In this document: positions 10,748 through 21,600 of the stretch, piece after piece | How the letters are laid out: the number at the start of each line of letters is the position of its first letter | Position numbering within the stretch: the first letter of the stretch is position 1 | Assembly (NCBI GenBank): GCA_017883965.1 | Contig: JAFNKG010000017.1 | Coordinates: forward strand, 1 to 38,279 | Origin: Candidatus Methanophagales archaeon | GTDB taxonomy: Archaea > Halobacteriota > Syntropharchaeia > Alkanophagales > Methanospirareceae | Direction of reading: 5' to 3' | DNA: 38,279 nucleotides | Made by a program: the position numbers and the translations under genes | The notes under the pieces: generated by a model | What the model was told of the DNA's origin: nothing | Seen by the model: the letters and a program-made list of their open reading frames with translations, nothing else | Database searches by the model: none

Positions 10748-11050
10748 AATGGGTCGGCAGCTTTCGGCAGATAACACTAGTAAAATCAAACCAAGCTAAA
10801 AGTGAAAATGGCAAAGTAAAAACCTGGACGATTTCACCTTATAATTACTTATACAAAGTAGATACCAACAAATCCCAATGAAGTAATCGAGTTGGATACA
10901 CCTCCTAGGCATTCTATGTCTTTTCATAAGTCAAGGATAGCAGTGGTAATCATTTATTCTTTTAATTGTCAGTATAAAGTTTAAGAAAAAAAGATTTGAA
11001 CAGCAGCTTTTTATTTACTGGACTTTGCATATTTTTATGGGGTTACACTC

Positions 11051-12163
11051 GTGAATCAGGGATTAACAGTGTTAGTTGCTTCCGAAGATGAGATTGAGGA
11101 TATTCTTAAAATCAATAAAAGGATTAGTAGTGAAAGGGAGCTTCAGAGCTATTTAGCAAAATCATATGCTGAATTTTTATTAAATCGTGGTTGTTTGAAA
11201 AAAAGGTCAAATTTAATTTTCATTGAACCGTGGTCGTTTGAAAAAGAGGTAAAACCATTTAGAAGAAAACATGATTTAGTGTTTTTGAATATTGAGGAAT
11301 TTCCTCCGATTTTTTTGCTGATTGAAACAAAATTTAAGCCTGCAAAGCCGAACGATCCCTTTGGTTATCTTGAGGAGGCAATAGAGCGCGTTAATTTGTG
11401 GAAAGACTTTGGAGTTCCTAACATAAAACCTCTATCGGTTGCCTGCGCCCCGAAAGAGCTTCAAGATAGCCCTTTATTGCCTGCATATTGTGCCGTGTTT
11501 TCTTTTCTTAAGCAAGTAGGAGCAAAAAAAGATTATGATGAGATTTGGAGGGATACTGAGACCCTAGATAAGAAGAAAATCTTGGGTATCTTCGATGATG
11601 AGGATATTGCTGAGTTATCATACAACGAATTAAGGGAAGAGTTAAGAAGAAGAGATTTACCAACATCGGGGCGTCGTACTACACTTGAGAAAAGGCTTAA
11701 AGAATCTCAAGAAACGCTTGAAGAGAGTGAAGAAGGTGAAGAAATCACCTGTCTTGATATCATTGTCGAAAGTCAAGATTGGTGTTTACGAAATGGAATT
11801 GAGAAGATTCGCCTTTATCAAACAAAAGAGGAGTATGAGGTTTCAATAATTATAATACCTCCAAACTTTCCTGAAATTATATTTCACCTTTTTCAGGCTT
11901 CTTATGGGCCGGGGGGATCCAAATATAAATTTTGGAACACCGAGTATAATCGAGACCAAGAAGATCAGCCGATTTCATCTGATGACTTAGCCAATCGAAT
12001 GATTTTCACACCAACTGAGGCTAAATCCCAATTAATCGGCTTACGTATAGTTACTGTCTCTCCTAATGCTGAAGAGTATTCTGATACCTTAACAAGTGTA
12101 ATATTTTATCTAAATGAGTATTGTAATTCATGGAAATTACTAACAAAGATGAAATTAGATTAA
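11051..12163 (+). CDS. PD-(D/E)XK-like nuclease with SAP domain
   Basis: 370 aa; KHDLVFLNIEEFPPIFLLIETKFKP (D...ExK) and LSYNELREELRRRDLPTSGRRTTLEKRLKES (SAP motif). Confidence 0.65.
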   Translation: MNQGLTVLVASEDEIEDILKINKRISSERELQSYLAKSYAEFLLNRGCLKKRSNLIFIEPWSFEKEVKPFRRKHDLVFLNIEEFPPIFLLIETKFKPAKPNDPFGYLEEAIERVNLWKDFGVPNIKPLSVACAPKELQDSPLLPAYCAVFSFLKQVGAKKDYDEIWRDTETLDKKKILGIFDDEDIAELSYNELREELRRRDLPTSGRRTTLEKRLKESQETLEESEEGEEITCLDIIVESQDWCLRNGIEKIRLYQTKEEYEVSIIIIPPNFPEIIFHLFQASYGPGGSKYKFWNTEYNRDQEDQPISSDDLANRMIFTPTEAKSQLIGLRIVTVSPNAEEYSDTLTSVIFYLNEYCNSWKLLTKMKLD

Positions 12164-12445
12164 CTTACATAAATTACCTCTGGGTAGTCGACATTGAAGG
12201 TTTTGAAGTTAATTGTCTCTATTGTTCTTGGTTCACTCCAGTCTGAGGTTAACAAAATATATTAGAAATAGTTTGGAATGTTTAAACCCTATTGAATAAA
12301 CTTTTATTAAAAAACCCTCGACAAGTCCATTCCCTCATCCCAAAAATCTCTGCTTCGTTATTGGTGAGCTGTGAGGCTTTAAGAGTGCGCCGATGCGATA
12401 TAATATAAATATTAGTTTGGCAATATCATCGACTAAACGGAAGAA

Positions 12446-13672
12446 GTGCTGGTGTCTTCTTTGAAGAAGATCATGGAGTTAGTCTGGGGGAAAGAAATTA
12501 CCGCGTTATCAGAAAGCAAGATCCGAAACATGACTTTGCCTGAAGTCGAAAGAATCTCAACACTTCTGAAACGAATCAAAATCGTCTTGACAGATGCTTT
12601 TGTCTTCACAACCTGTTCCATCTTGTATCCAAAGGGGAAGGATTTCAAGGATTTTTGGACGTTAGGCTTGGAGGAAGAATATACTGATATGAAGACTGGG
12701 CAACCCATTTTCCTAGGTCTGGATCTTCTTTTAGGAATATTCCTGCGAGCTCCTCTGGACAATGTTATAATTTGGCCTCAGCCCGAACTCGGCGTTCTTC
12801 TCGACTATGCTCCCCCTCCCCTAGTGGGTGAAATCGAACCCGTCTTAAAGACGCAAATTGAACGGTATTTCGCAAGCTATGAAACAATAAAGGATATGTT
12901 TGAATCAAGAAAGTACAGATTTCAGGGAGATGTGGAACTGCAAGCCCTAAAGACCGTAGTGTTGGGATTTGATTGGGATGATCAATCGGACCGCACACAT
13001 ATATGGTGGAGTCAAGAAAAGGATGCTCCAATCAATCTTGGGGAGGTACCCATCTCAACTTTAATCTCAGAATTGAAGCGTTTGTGCGCTGAAAAAGGTG
13101 TAGAAGTTCTTACGCTACCTGTTTTTGTGAATGAGGCCACTCAAATCATGGGAAAGGACTTTAAAGATATATGGAATATAAGGAGAACTAAAATCTTTGC
13201 GCATATTACTCAGCGTTTCCCTCAAATTGTTGGAATCCTCCAATCCTATTATTTGGATAAAAGCACAGAGTGGCTTGATAAGGCGCTAACTGCCATTAGA
13301 AAGGAAGAATTTGAGTATGCTGTAGTTGAATCATGTAAAACTTTAGAAGCTCTGTTAAAGGTAATCTACATCTGGGATAGAAATGAAATCCCACCCGAAA
13401 AACCCCTTGGAACGCTCTATAACTTGACAAAAGAAGTTATTGAAATAAAACTGAATCCAACGATAAATTCCGCTATTTCAAACATTATTGATCCGCCTAA
13501 AATTCGAGCGAAAGCAGTTCATGCAACTGATCCAAGCCGAGGAGAGATAGAGGAATCAGATGCTGTCCATTTATACCTGCAAGTACAGTTACTAGATCGA
13601 TATTTGAGATACAAACTCGGTGAGAAAATCAAGAAGGGAGTCCCACACGATTTGTTTTACAGAAGTTATTAA
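12446..13672 (+). CDS. HEPN-like (Abi-C-type) C-terminal domain protein
   Basis: 408 aa; LDKALTAIRKEEFEYAVVESCKTLEALLKVIY ... RAKAVHAT (Rx4H) ... DAVHLYLQVQLLDRYLRY pattern. Confidence 0.5.
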   Translation: MLVSSLKKIMELVWGKEITALSESKIRNMTLPEVERISTLLKRIKIVLTDAFVFTTCSILYPKGKDFKDFWTLGLEEEYTDMKTGQPIFLGLDLLLGIFLRAPLDNVIIWPQPELGVLLDYAPPPLVGEIEPVLKTQIERYFASYETIKDMFESRKYRFQGDVELQALKTVVLGFDWDDQSDRTHIWWSQEKDAPINLGEVPISTLISELKRLCAEKGVEVLTLPVFVNEATQIMGKDFKDIWNIRRTKIFAHITQRFPQIVGILQSYYLDKSTEWLDKALTAIRKEEFEYAVVESCKTLEALLKVIYIWDRNEIPPEKPLGTLYNLTKEVIEIKLNPTINSAISNIIDPPKIRAKAVHATDPSRGEIEESDAVHLYLQVQLLDRYLRYKLGEKIKKGVPHDLFYRSY

Positions 13673-13779
13673 TATATTGGTTTTTTTGAGAGTGATTGAT
13701 CAAGCTGCTTATTAAACATTGAAGAACACTGGTACGCAATTTGGAGGTCATTCTTCTAATCCAAAGCGAAGTGTAGTTA

Positions 13780-13829
13780 GTTCCGGCTCCCTGCCGATCG
13801 AAAGTTAGATGAATTCATGTAACCAGGGG
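13780..13829 (+). repeat. Direct repeat copy 2 (att-like candidate)
   Basis: gttccggctccctgccgatcgaaagttagatgaattcatgtaaccagggg; 48/50 identical to copy 3. Confidence 0.9.
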
Positions 13830-14162
13830 AGGGGGCAGTAGTTCATAGCAGTTCGGATCGCAGACGACTTATATCGAACACACGACGGGCGGAAGGGACC
13901 CAGCTTTATTTCTTATTACCAAACTTTAAGTATAATTTCGAACTAAAGTATATTAATGATGTCTTTCCCCGAAAGAATGTTGGAGAATTAATTCCTCCTT
14001 GGAGTGAGATTTTAAGAAATTTCCAATCTCTGAACTACTCTTATTTTTTGAAAAAAAAAAGCACAAAAATGCAAAAAACGCCAAAAAATGTGAGGATCAC
14101 TGATAGAAGAAAAAACACAAAAAATATGACACTTGGGGTAGAGGTCGCCAATCGACTGGTTA

Positions 14163-14684
14163 TTATTTGGATACATAATAACTAAATGGGATTTTTTCCC
14201 ACTCTATATTCTCTGTATAGCGACCTACTACTCTAATTTCCAGTATAGCTTGAAAATAGACTTCAATTGGGAGGAGTGCTTCTGTATAGCGAATTTCAGG
14301 AACTCTTCTCACCTTATCGAGTAGATTTTTCCTACATTGAAGAAGAAGGCGTTCAGTAAGTTGTATTACATCTAATTCTCGCATATACGGGTGCCGTAAA
14401 TGAATCGATTCGTGGATTATTGTGCGCATATTCGTATCAAAAAGAAGGATGAAATCTTGGCCATTGCGAGTCACTCCGCCAATATGTCCGCCCCTTTGGG
14501 GAGTGTTCCTGATTAATATGGGTGCATAAAGGATTGCTTTGGGGGGAAGAAGATTGGGTAAAGCGTTAAAGATCAAATTGATATAAAATAGCAATAATTC
14601 GGGCGGAGGAAAGAAGGTAAACAGGTAGAACAGCTTAGGGAGTTGATCGTCCTTGTTCATAATTACACCCCTTTTAATCCACAA
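14163..14684 (-). CDS. Zincin-like putative metalloprotease
   Basis: 173 aa with IIHESIHLRHPYMRE (HExxH) motif. Confidence 0.45.
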   Translation of the reverse strand: MWIKRGVIMNKDDQLPKLFYLFTFFPPPELLLFYINLIFNALPNLLPPKAILYAPILIRNTPQRGGHIGGVTRNGQDFILLFDTNMRTIIHESIHLRHPYMRELDVIQLTERLLLQCRKNLLDKVRRVPEIRYTEALLPIEVYFQAILEIRVVGRYTENIEWEKIPFSYYVSK

Positions 14685-15342
14685 TGACTTGCCCGAGTAT
14701 GTGGCGCAACACCCAGTTGTCTAACGGTGTGATACCAAAGGATTCAAGCGTGTCGGTATCGGCATGGAATAAGGCGTAATCTTGCACCAAGAGCGAACTT
14801 CCGCCCGCAATCACTTGGAAGGTCACATGGGACTCGATATGCTGGGGACTGCGGATTTGTTTGATGGCGGTCATTTTTCCAGTAGCGAGATTATGGACTT
14901 GAAGTTGCACATAGGTCTGCGTCCAAGCCAGAATAATTTGATATCAGGTATCATTTACCCAGTAGAATGCTTCGGTGCGTTCCACTTCGAGCCTATTCCG
15001 AACGCGGAGGTAATCATGATCGATCCAACAATAAAAGTTTGTGTCGGCGTAGAAGTCAATCTTGCAGTCACTAATGTCAGCGAATTTGACCGTCGCTGTC
15101 AAGACACAATACGCATAGGTCTTCTTGGACATCATCTGCTGGTCAGCAGGGATGGTGACTTGTCCTTGTGCTGCCCACGAAAATCCAATATCGTCGGTGA
15201 AGAAGTTCCAGCGGCGGGTATCCTACCCGACTAAGGGATCGCCATCCAGAAGTGTTTCCACATCCGGGTGATCTTGGGCTAACCTTTCACCTTCACGTTC
15301 TGATAAGAGGAGGGTGTGTTCAGAGGAAGAGGTTGACAAGTA
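14674..15342 (-). pseudogene. Decayed uncharacterised gene with two in-frame stops (TAG 15223-15225, TGA 14944-14946)
   Basis: Same frame reads YLSTSSSEHTLLLSEREGERLAQDHPDVETLLDGDPLVG*DTRRWNFFTDDIGFSWAAQGQVTIPADQQMMSKKTYAYCVLTATVKFAD...FYWVNDT*YQIILAWTQTYVQLQVHNLATGKMTAIKQ...ILGQVIVD*. Confidence 0.5.
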
Positions 15343-15524
15343 TCACGCATGGAAATAGGATGGAGTCAGGTCAGAGGATATGCGTTTTTTTTACGCCTTT
15401 TTAAGGCGCCGCATATATGTGGGGGTTCGTTTTGTTTAATGAAGAACCCAACAGGCTCTTCTCTTGCTCAGGGTAGAAGTCAAGGGAGCGTCTATCCGGT
15501 GGCTTTACAAACATGGCACAATAG

Positions 15525-15960
15525 GCGGTCTCGATTTGTATCTCAATTCTTCGATTTGTCGAAGAAACTCTGCATCTACAAAGCTTTGATAGATATACTT
15601 TATTTGCTGCCCACAACATTGATATCCAAGATATACCTGTTGCAAATCAATTTATTGTAAAAGTTGGTTCTGAAGAGGTAACAAGAACAAAAACCGAAAT
15701 GGTTTCGGTCTTTACTCTTCTAAAAACCCCGGAAAAGAAAGGTAGAGCTCAATTTTTGAAGACGCACTTGGAGGGCAACAAGCTATAGAACCTATCAGAA
15801 AGTTTTTCAGGGTTTAAACGTCGAGAAAAACCGTTTTAAAAAAGAACATTCAAGTCGGGTTGCCAGATAAAGTACGCATGCTACGTCAGAAAACCCACCT
15901 CTATAATCCCCTCCTCCTCCCCGGTGAATTTGAATCGTTATTGTCCGATTCAGGACTTCA
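15525..15960 (+). pseudogene. Gene relic(s), frames broken
   Basis: Open frame 15525-15788 (FVEETLHLQSFDRYTLFAAHNIDIQDIPVANQFIVKVGSEEVTRTKTEMVSVFTLLKTPEKKGRAQFLKTHLEGNKL*) without a 5' start, followed in another frame by PDKVRMLRQKTHLYNPLLLPGEFESLLSDSGLHV*. Confidence 0.3.
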
Positions 15961-16019
15961 TGTTTGAGAATGGGCTCGTGCGCGGGCTTTATGTGAAAGA
16001 AGCAGCAATACTTAAATGG

Positions 16020-16050
16020 GTTAACATATATTAACTGTGCTATATATATT
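16020..16050 (+). promoter_or_regulatory. Candidate operon promoter/operator (TATA-like box and inverted repeat)
   Basis: GTTAACATATATTAAC (16020-16035) inverted repeat followed by tatatatatt (16041-16050), about 190 nt upstream of the operon's first ATG. Confidence 0.35.
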
Positions 16051-16240
16051 CTAACATTTGAAGGAGGCGAGATCCGAGGACCTCCCTTGGATAAGGAAAG
16101 GAGTTACAAGGAAAAATCTAGATTAAGCCTGATTCAAGAGTTAGGTTTATGAAGCAGTCTGATATTAATTAGCAGGTTGGATTAAGATTAAACTAATAAA
16201 AATGCATAATTAACTCCAAACAACTAATGGGAGTAAATAA

Positions 16241-16927
16241 ATGCCGTGGAATTTAGTAGATCCACTAAACGATGCAAGATTAGAAGATCCAATCACAGGA
16301 AAGCGTAGAATATTTTATCTCCCATTAGTAAGTATTCCACTCGGTTTGGAGGCTGTAGAGACTGGAAATTCATTAAATCAAATTGAAAATACTTCATCTA
16401 ATGCATCTGATGACATTATTAAACCCTACAAAAAGTATTACTACGCTTTACGAACGGAAAATCCCAATAGGATTTATTCCAGAACTGCAAAAGCAGCTGT
16501 TGGTTTCGCTTACGATTATAGCTCTCCTGAAGAACCGATTTGGCAACGGGCGGGATGGGTGAAATTAGATTTTAATGACGATGAACACCCTTGGTCTGAT
16601 GATATCGCTCCAGATCAAATTCTTGCAATTTTATTAGACGTTTCATTAACTAAATCCAATGTTTCTGCAATGATAAAACCAAAAGAAGCAGACAGAGAGT
16701 TTATAAGTCTTTCACAATGGTTAGGGCACCCTATTTTTGATGAAGTAGATAATGCGTGGAAATACAGGTATTATGACACAACAGCAGATTCGAGCAACGA
16801 ATATACCTACCGTCTCAAGCTAATGAGTAAGGTAAGTTTGTTGTTAATTCAGTACAAGAACGAACTGTTCCAGTTCCTAATGGAGGACCATAAATGGCTG
16901 AGAAGTGGAACTTGGTCGACTTGTTAA
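16241..16927 (+). CDS. Uncharacterised operon gene 1; N-terminus paralogous to gene 2; 3' end probably frameshifted (natural stop probably TAA 16891-16893)
   Basis: 228 aa; MPWNLVDPLNDARLEDPITGKRRIFYLPLVSIPLG. An alternative frame after about 16830 reads KFVVNSVQERTVPVPNGGP* and stops exactly before the next ATG. Confidence 0.6.
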   Translation: MPWNLVDPLNDARLEDPITGKRRIFYLPLVSIPLGLEAVETGNSLNQIENTSSNASDDIIKPYKKYYYALRTENPNRIYSRTAKAAVGFAYDYSSPEEPIWQRAGWVKLDFNDDEHPWSDDIAPDQILAILLDVSLTKSNVSAMIKPKEADREFISLSQWLGHPIFDEVDNAWKYRYYDTTADSSNEYTYRLKLMSKVSLLLIQYKNELFQFLMEDHKWLRSGTWSTC

Positions 16928-18585
16928 GCGAACAAAATTCTGAAGACCCGGCTTCAGGAAAACGCAGGAGATTCTATCTCCCATTTGCAAGTGTACCACC
17001 GGGAATGGCAGATATAAACAGAACTATCACGGTTAACAAGAATCTATTCCATCCAGAAGATGGTCAACTAATTCCACATGATTTTCCATTTTTCAATATT
17101 GAAATCAAGCTGCCACCGGGATCGCATTTCTCTGATGATGGGGTTCTACCTGATCCTGCAATTCGCTTACATGCAATTTCAGATGGATTCATTACGTTTA
17201 AACCAGCTACAGATCCTACTAAAAATAGCTTAATTTTGGAGATACTCATACTTCAATTTTATCAATTAATGCTTTCTAAAGTAAAGTGGTGGAGACGTTG
17301 GGTAGAAGCAGGTTGTATTCCACATACTATTATTTATGAAAATATTAATAAAGCTCATCTTGCACTTTTACTTAATACAATCCAAGCACCCATAACTGGA
17401 TCGAGTGATGTCAATGGGGAGTCAATTTTTGGATTGAAATTCCCTGTAGAGCTCACACAAGACGATAAACCAAATTTTATTGCTGAATTTTTAGCTGGTA
17501 ATCAAGAGACATTCTTAAGAGCCGAAGCTGGCGCTTACATTGGAAAAGTAGCAGCAAAAGATCCTGCTGAAGCTAATAATCCAAATTCTGACAAAAAATT
17601 ATCTATTAAAGTTCTCTATCATGATCACACGGATTCACAACCTCACATGATGAATCCTCGTGAACTCTTTCATCTCCTATTTGGTGACAAATCAATCGAT
17701 TATGGTGGTTCTTATGAAGCTCGAAATCATCCACTTCTTTTACGAATAAATGAGGTTGGGCAGAGTCAAAATGATAGAATTGAATCTAAACGAATGTTAC
17801 TTCGACCACCACTACGGACTTGGGCGCGTTTGAGATGGGAGGCCGATCAAGAAGTTACTGTGGAGGAGTATAGGAAGCAATGGGGAAGATACATAGATGG
17901 AGATGAACTACAGGGTGATCAGGTAATTGGTTCAGATAGATTTTATCTATCAAGGGAACATACAATAGGAGTCTTATCCGGACGAGGATTTTTTGATGGA
18001 CCTTATAATGAAAATAAATGTAATCTTTTTGTTTCTGATATCTGTTTAAGGGCGGGGTATAGAGTAAGAGCATTAATTGATGATAACGACTATGTAGCTT
18101 ATTATAGGGTTGGTGATTATGCCAATAATGCTATAAAATTTGTAGACTATCGTGATAAAGAGGGTTATGCCGAAATAAGAAATAGCAATGGAAAATTGTG
18201 GGGAAGAAAATGGGCCTTAAAGTTTGTGCGCATAGATCTTGGGAGTGATAGAACAGAAGAACTTAATAGAATGATGAAGGAGGAAGGTCGCTGTTTTATT
18301 CTATTGTTACATAGACTAGATGGTACTTCTGGACATATTGCAATTGTAAAATTAGCTTTAAAGGATCCCGAAGAAATGGGACGATCACCATTATGGCGTA
18401 AACCCCCTGCTAATGGTCTGAACAAGCTTAAGGCACAGTATTATGAAGCAGTTCTAGATGGCGCAAAAGATCGGGAAATGTACCGCAGAATAATTCCTTA
18501 TTATGATTTATTTCTTGTTGAATTATGTCCTGGAAAGGATCCTGATACTTTAAGTGGTCTAGCAGACCTAATTGTCCTTAACTAG
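16894..18585 (+). CDS. Operon gene 2: protein with NlpC/P60-CHAP-like C-terminal domain
   Basis: 563 aa; N-term MAEKWNLVDLLSEQNSEDPASGKRRRFYLPFASVPPG; C-term NENKCNLFVSDICLRAGY ... SGHIAIVKL (Cys/His spacing like NlpC/P60 or CHAP amidases). Confidence 0.6.
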   Translation: MAEKWNLVDLLSEQNSEDPASGKRRRFYLPFASVPPGMADINRTITVNKNLFHPEDGQLIPHDFPFFNIEIKLPPGSHFSDDGVLPDPAIRLHAISDGFITFKPATDPTKNSLILEILILQFYQLMLSKVKWWRRWVEAGCIPHTIIYENINKAHLALLLNTIQAPITGSSDVNGESIFGLKFPVELTQDDKPNFIAEFLAGNQETFLRAEAGAYIGKVAAKDPAEANNPNSDKKLSIKVLYHDHTDSQPHMMNPRELFHLLFGDKSIDYGGSYEARNHPLLLRINEVGQSQNDRIESKRMLLRPPLRTWARLRWEADQEVTVEEYRKQWGRYIDGDELQGDQVIGSDRFYLSREHTIGVLSGRGFFDGPYNENKCNLFVSDICLRAGYRVRALIDDNDYVAYYRVGDYANNAIKFVDYRDKEGYAEIRNSNGKLWGRKWALKFVRIDLGSDRTEELNRMMKEEGRCFILLLHRLDGTSGHIAIVKLALKDPEEMGRSPLWRKPPANGLNKLKAQYYEAVLDGAKDREMYRRIIPYYDLFLVELCPGKDPDTLSGLADLIVLN

Positions 18586-18621
18586 GTATATTAAAATTGG
18601 AAAAATGAATGAGGTGTAATA

Positions 18622-21600
18622 ATGTCAAATTACTCTGCATCTATAACCGATTTTCTTGAATTATTCCCGGAATTAGATTCATTAATAAACTCAATTTCAG
18701 ATTCACTCCAAAAAATAGGTATAAGTGGAGTTTCTATATCTATTAATGGAACTTCATCCAGTATATGGGGAGATCCTCCTCCTTTACTTAATCATGATGA
18801 TTATTTAGCAACCCTTGATCCTCCAGACTATCTCCAAGCTTATGAAGAATTAGACAACCCTCTCATAGATCCAACTGTAATTTTATCTGAACCAGCTCCA
18901 GAGGACATTTCGATAAATGAGGGAATATACACACCTAGCCAGTATACACTCACTCTCCTATTAAAAGTCCTAAGTGAGGTTGTAATCCAATTTGCAGGCT
19001 TTGATGCAATTAGTCTTGTTTTGAATCCAAGTGGATTTGAAGCAAGTATAACGTTCACTGATGATCAATTTATAAATTTAGGAGTTGGAATAGGAGTTGG
19101 AATCAGATTTTCATCTGATTATTTGCAACCTATGAAAAAAATCACGGAATCTGGTGGAAATGTACAATACGAACCGGATGAAAGTCGTGATTATGTTCAA
19201 GTTGAAATAGCTAGTGCCACGATAACAGTCGATGCAGAAGGCGATTTTGATGTTGAGGGAGGTTTAGGGTTTCAAATAGATGGTCCTGTGATGATTGGGG
19301 AAACAGGAATTATTTTGGAAAACCTTGATATTGAATTGAATTTATCTGGAACTGGGGCTCGACCCGCTGGAACTCCTGATGATTGGAAGGGATTCATGAT
19401 TAACAGTGCAAAATTGGCCATTCCAGATCTTTTTTCGGGATCTATTGATATCACAGGCCTCGGGATTGGGAGTGGGGGAGTCAGTGGCCACATTGGAGCC
19501 AACTTACACATTGATGTCGATGAGGAACGCAAAAATTTTCGGGATTCTACTGAATTGAAAGTCTCCCTTTTTGGAGGAAAATTTGAAGCGGCTCTAGGCG
19601 GAGTAGGTATTACCTTCCTTGAAAATGTACCAACGGAATTTTCTGTTGGAGGCGCCTTGAAACTACCAGTATTCGAAAGAATTGTACGGTTTAACATTGG
19701 TATAGGAGATGATGGAGAGTATATTGGTCAAGTTTCAGGGTATGCTGCTGGTGAGAAAATTTTATTATTTGGCTCTCCTCCTGAGGAAACCCATTTAATG
19801 TTGGAAAGCGTTTCAGTCAGTCGCCAACCACCAGACACGTACGAACTTGCTCTTAGGGATGTTGATTTAGCGATTAAACCCGGCGATGATGGGTTACTAC
19901 AAGAAATTCTTCCTGCAGATGGAATTACCGCGACTGTTGGGGATGATGGAGACCTTATCTTAGGATATTCGTCAAGCCGCGGAGTCTATTTTGAAGGAGG
20001 TAGCATTGAGATTGCTATCCCTCTTCATAAAACATTTGGGCCCGTCACACTTGATGTTCTGTACATTGGATTTAGTTCTTCTGGTTCAACTACGCTTTTA
20101 GAATTAGCCGCTACTTTAGGGGCGAAAATTGGTCCGGTGAGTGGGAGTATTGATAGAATGGGTATTGCCTTGCCCATCACTCCCAACGATAATGGCAATT
20201 TTGGACCTGTGGATATTGGATCTCCCAGATTCAAATTTCCTGATGGGATAGCTCTAGGATTTTCTGGTAATGGGATAACGGGTGGAGGCTCTATTTTTCG
20301 AAACGAAACCCAATATGCGGGTTCGTTTGAACTTAAACTCACTACTTTTGGTATAACAGCCCTTGCAGTGATTGACACCGAACCCGTTTTTTCTTTCATT
20401 GTTGCTATCTTTGCGGAGTTAAATATCCAACTAGGAGCTGGGTTCAAACTTTCAAAGGTGGGCGGTCTTCTAGGTATTCATAGGACGGTGTCTCATCAAA
20501 CCATCGCTCCAGGAATTCAAGCTGGAATCCTTGACGACCTTTTATTTCCTACTAATGTCGTTGAAAATGCCCCTCGTGTTGTTCAAAACTATGCAGCTGC
20601 TTTTCCAGTGCGAAGAGATCAATATTTATTTGGCCCCGCGGTACAAGTTGGATACGGGACCCCCACATTAATTTCAGCTAGTCTTGCTATCCTTCTGGAA
20701 TTCCCCGATCCGTTTGCTATTACCATTTTAGGAAAAATCACCTCAAAAATTCCTGAAGCGGAACCAATCGTGCAACTGAATCTTGGAATAGTGGGTGTAA
20801 TTGACTTTCCAAATAGGTATATGGCCATGTATGGATCATTATACGATTCTCGTCTACTTAGGTTCACACTTTCGGGAAATATGGCAATGACTCTGAGCTG
20901 GGGCTCAGAGAAGAACTTTATTTTTAGTATTGGCGGATTTCACCCGAGATACAAAAAACCTGAAAATTTTCCACCATTTGGAGCACCCCCCCTCAGACGA
21001 TTGCAAATAGCTTTTTCAAACTATGTGACTCTAGAGACGTATTTGGCGATAACAACAAATACATTTCAAGTTGGTGCTCGAGTTGATGCACGATTTTCAG
21101 GTGCCGGAGCTAAAATACATGGATATCTTGGGTTTGACGCATTAATTCAATTTTCTCCTCTTTATTATAAAGTTGAAGTTGCATCTGGATTTTCTGTTAA
21201 ATTCAAAGGAAGATCTCTTGCCAATATAGAATTTGCTGGGTCTTTAAAAGGACCAAATCCTCATAAAATTAAAGGAAAAGCATCTTTTTCGATTTTATGG
21301 TGGGATGTTAAAGTTAAAGTAAAAAAGACCTTTGGTCAAGAGAAACGGGAAGTAGTAGAAAAAAATGATCCTTGGGAACTATTAGAACCCGCAGTTAATC
21401 GTCCAGAGAGCTGGGAACCTATTGTACCTCAATGGGCGCAGAAAGGAGTAGTATTTAGAGACGCTTCTAAAGTTCTTGGATTAGTTCATCCTTTAGGACA
21501 ATTAAAGTTCTCACAAAACGCTGTACCTATTAATTATACAATTGATTGGGTAGTAACCGGAGCGCCTAAGAATTTTTCAAGATTTGAATTAAATACTAAT

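Noticed and set aside
15349-15660. 103-aa plus-strand and overlapping 72-aa minus ORFs
   Set aside because: No coherent domain pattern; they overlap fragments better explained as gene relics.
15693-15709. Hairpin accgaaa-tgg-tttcggt as a terminator
   Set aside because: Short perfect stem but lies inside an open relic frame and lacks a clear U-tract, so a terminator call is not supported.
19272-20867. Several minus-strand ORFs (82-141 aa) inside the 1172-aa gene
   Set aside because: Antisense shadows of a long well-formed CDS.
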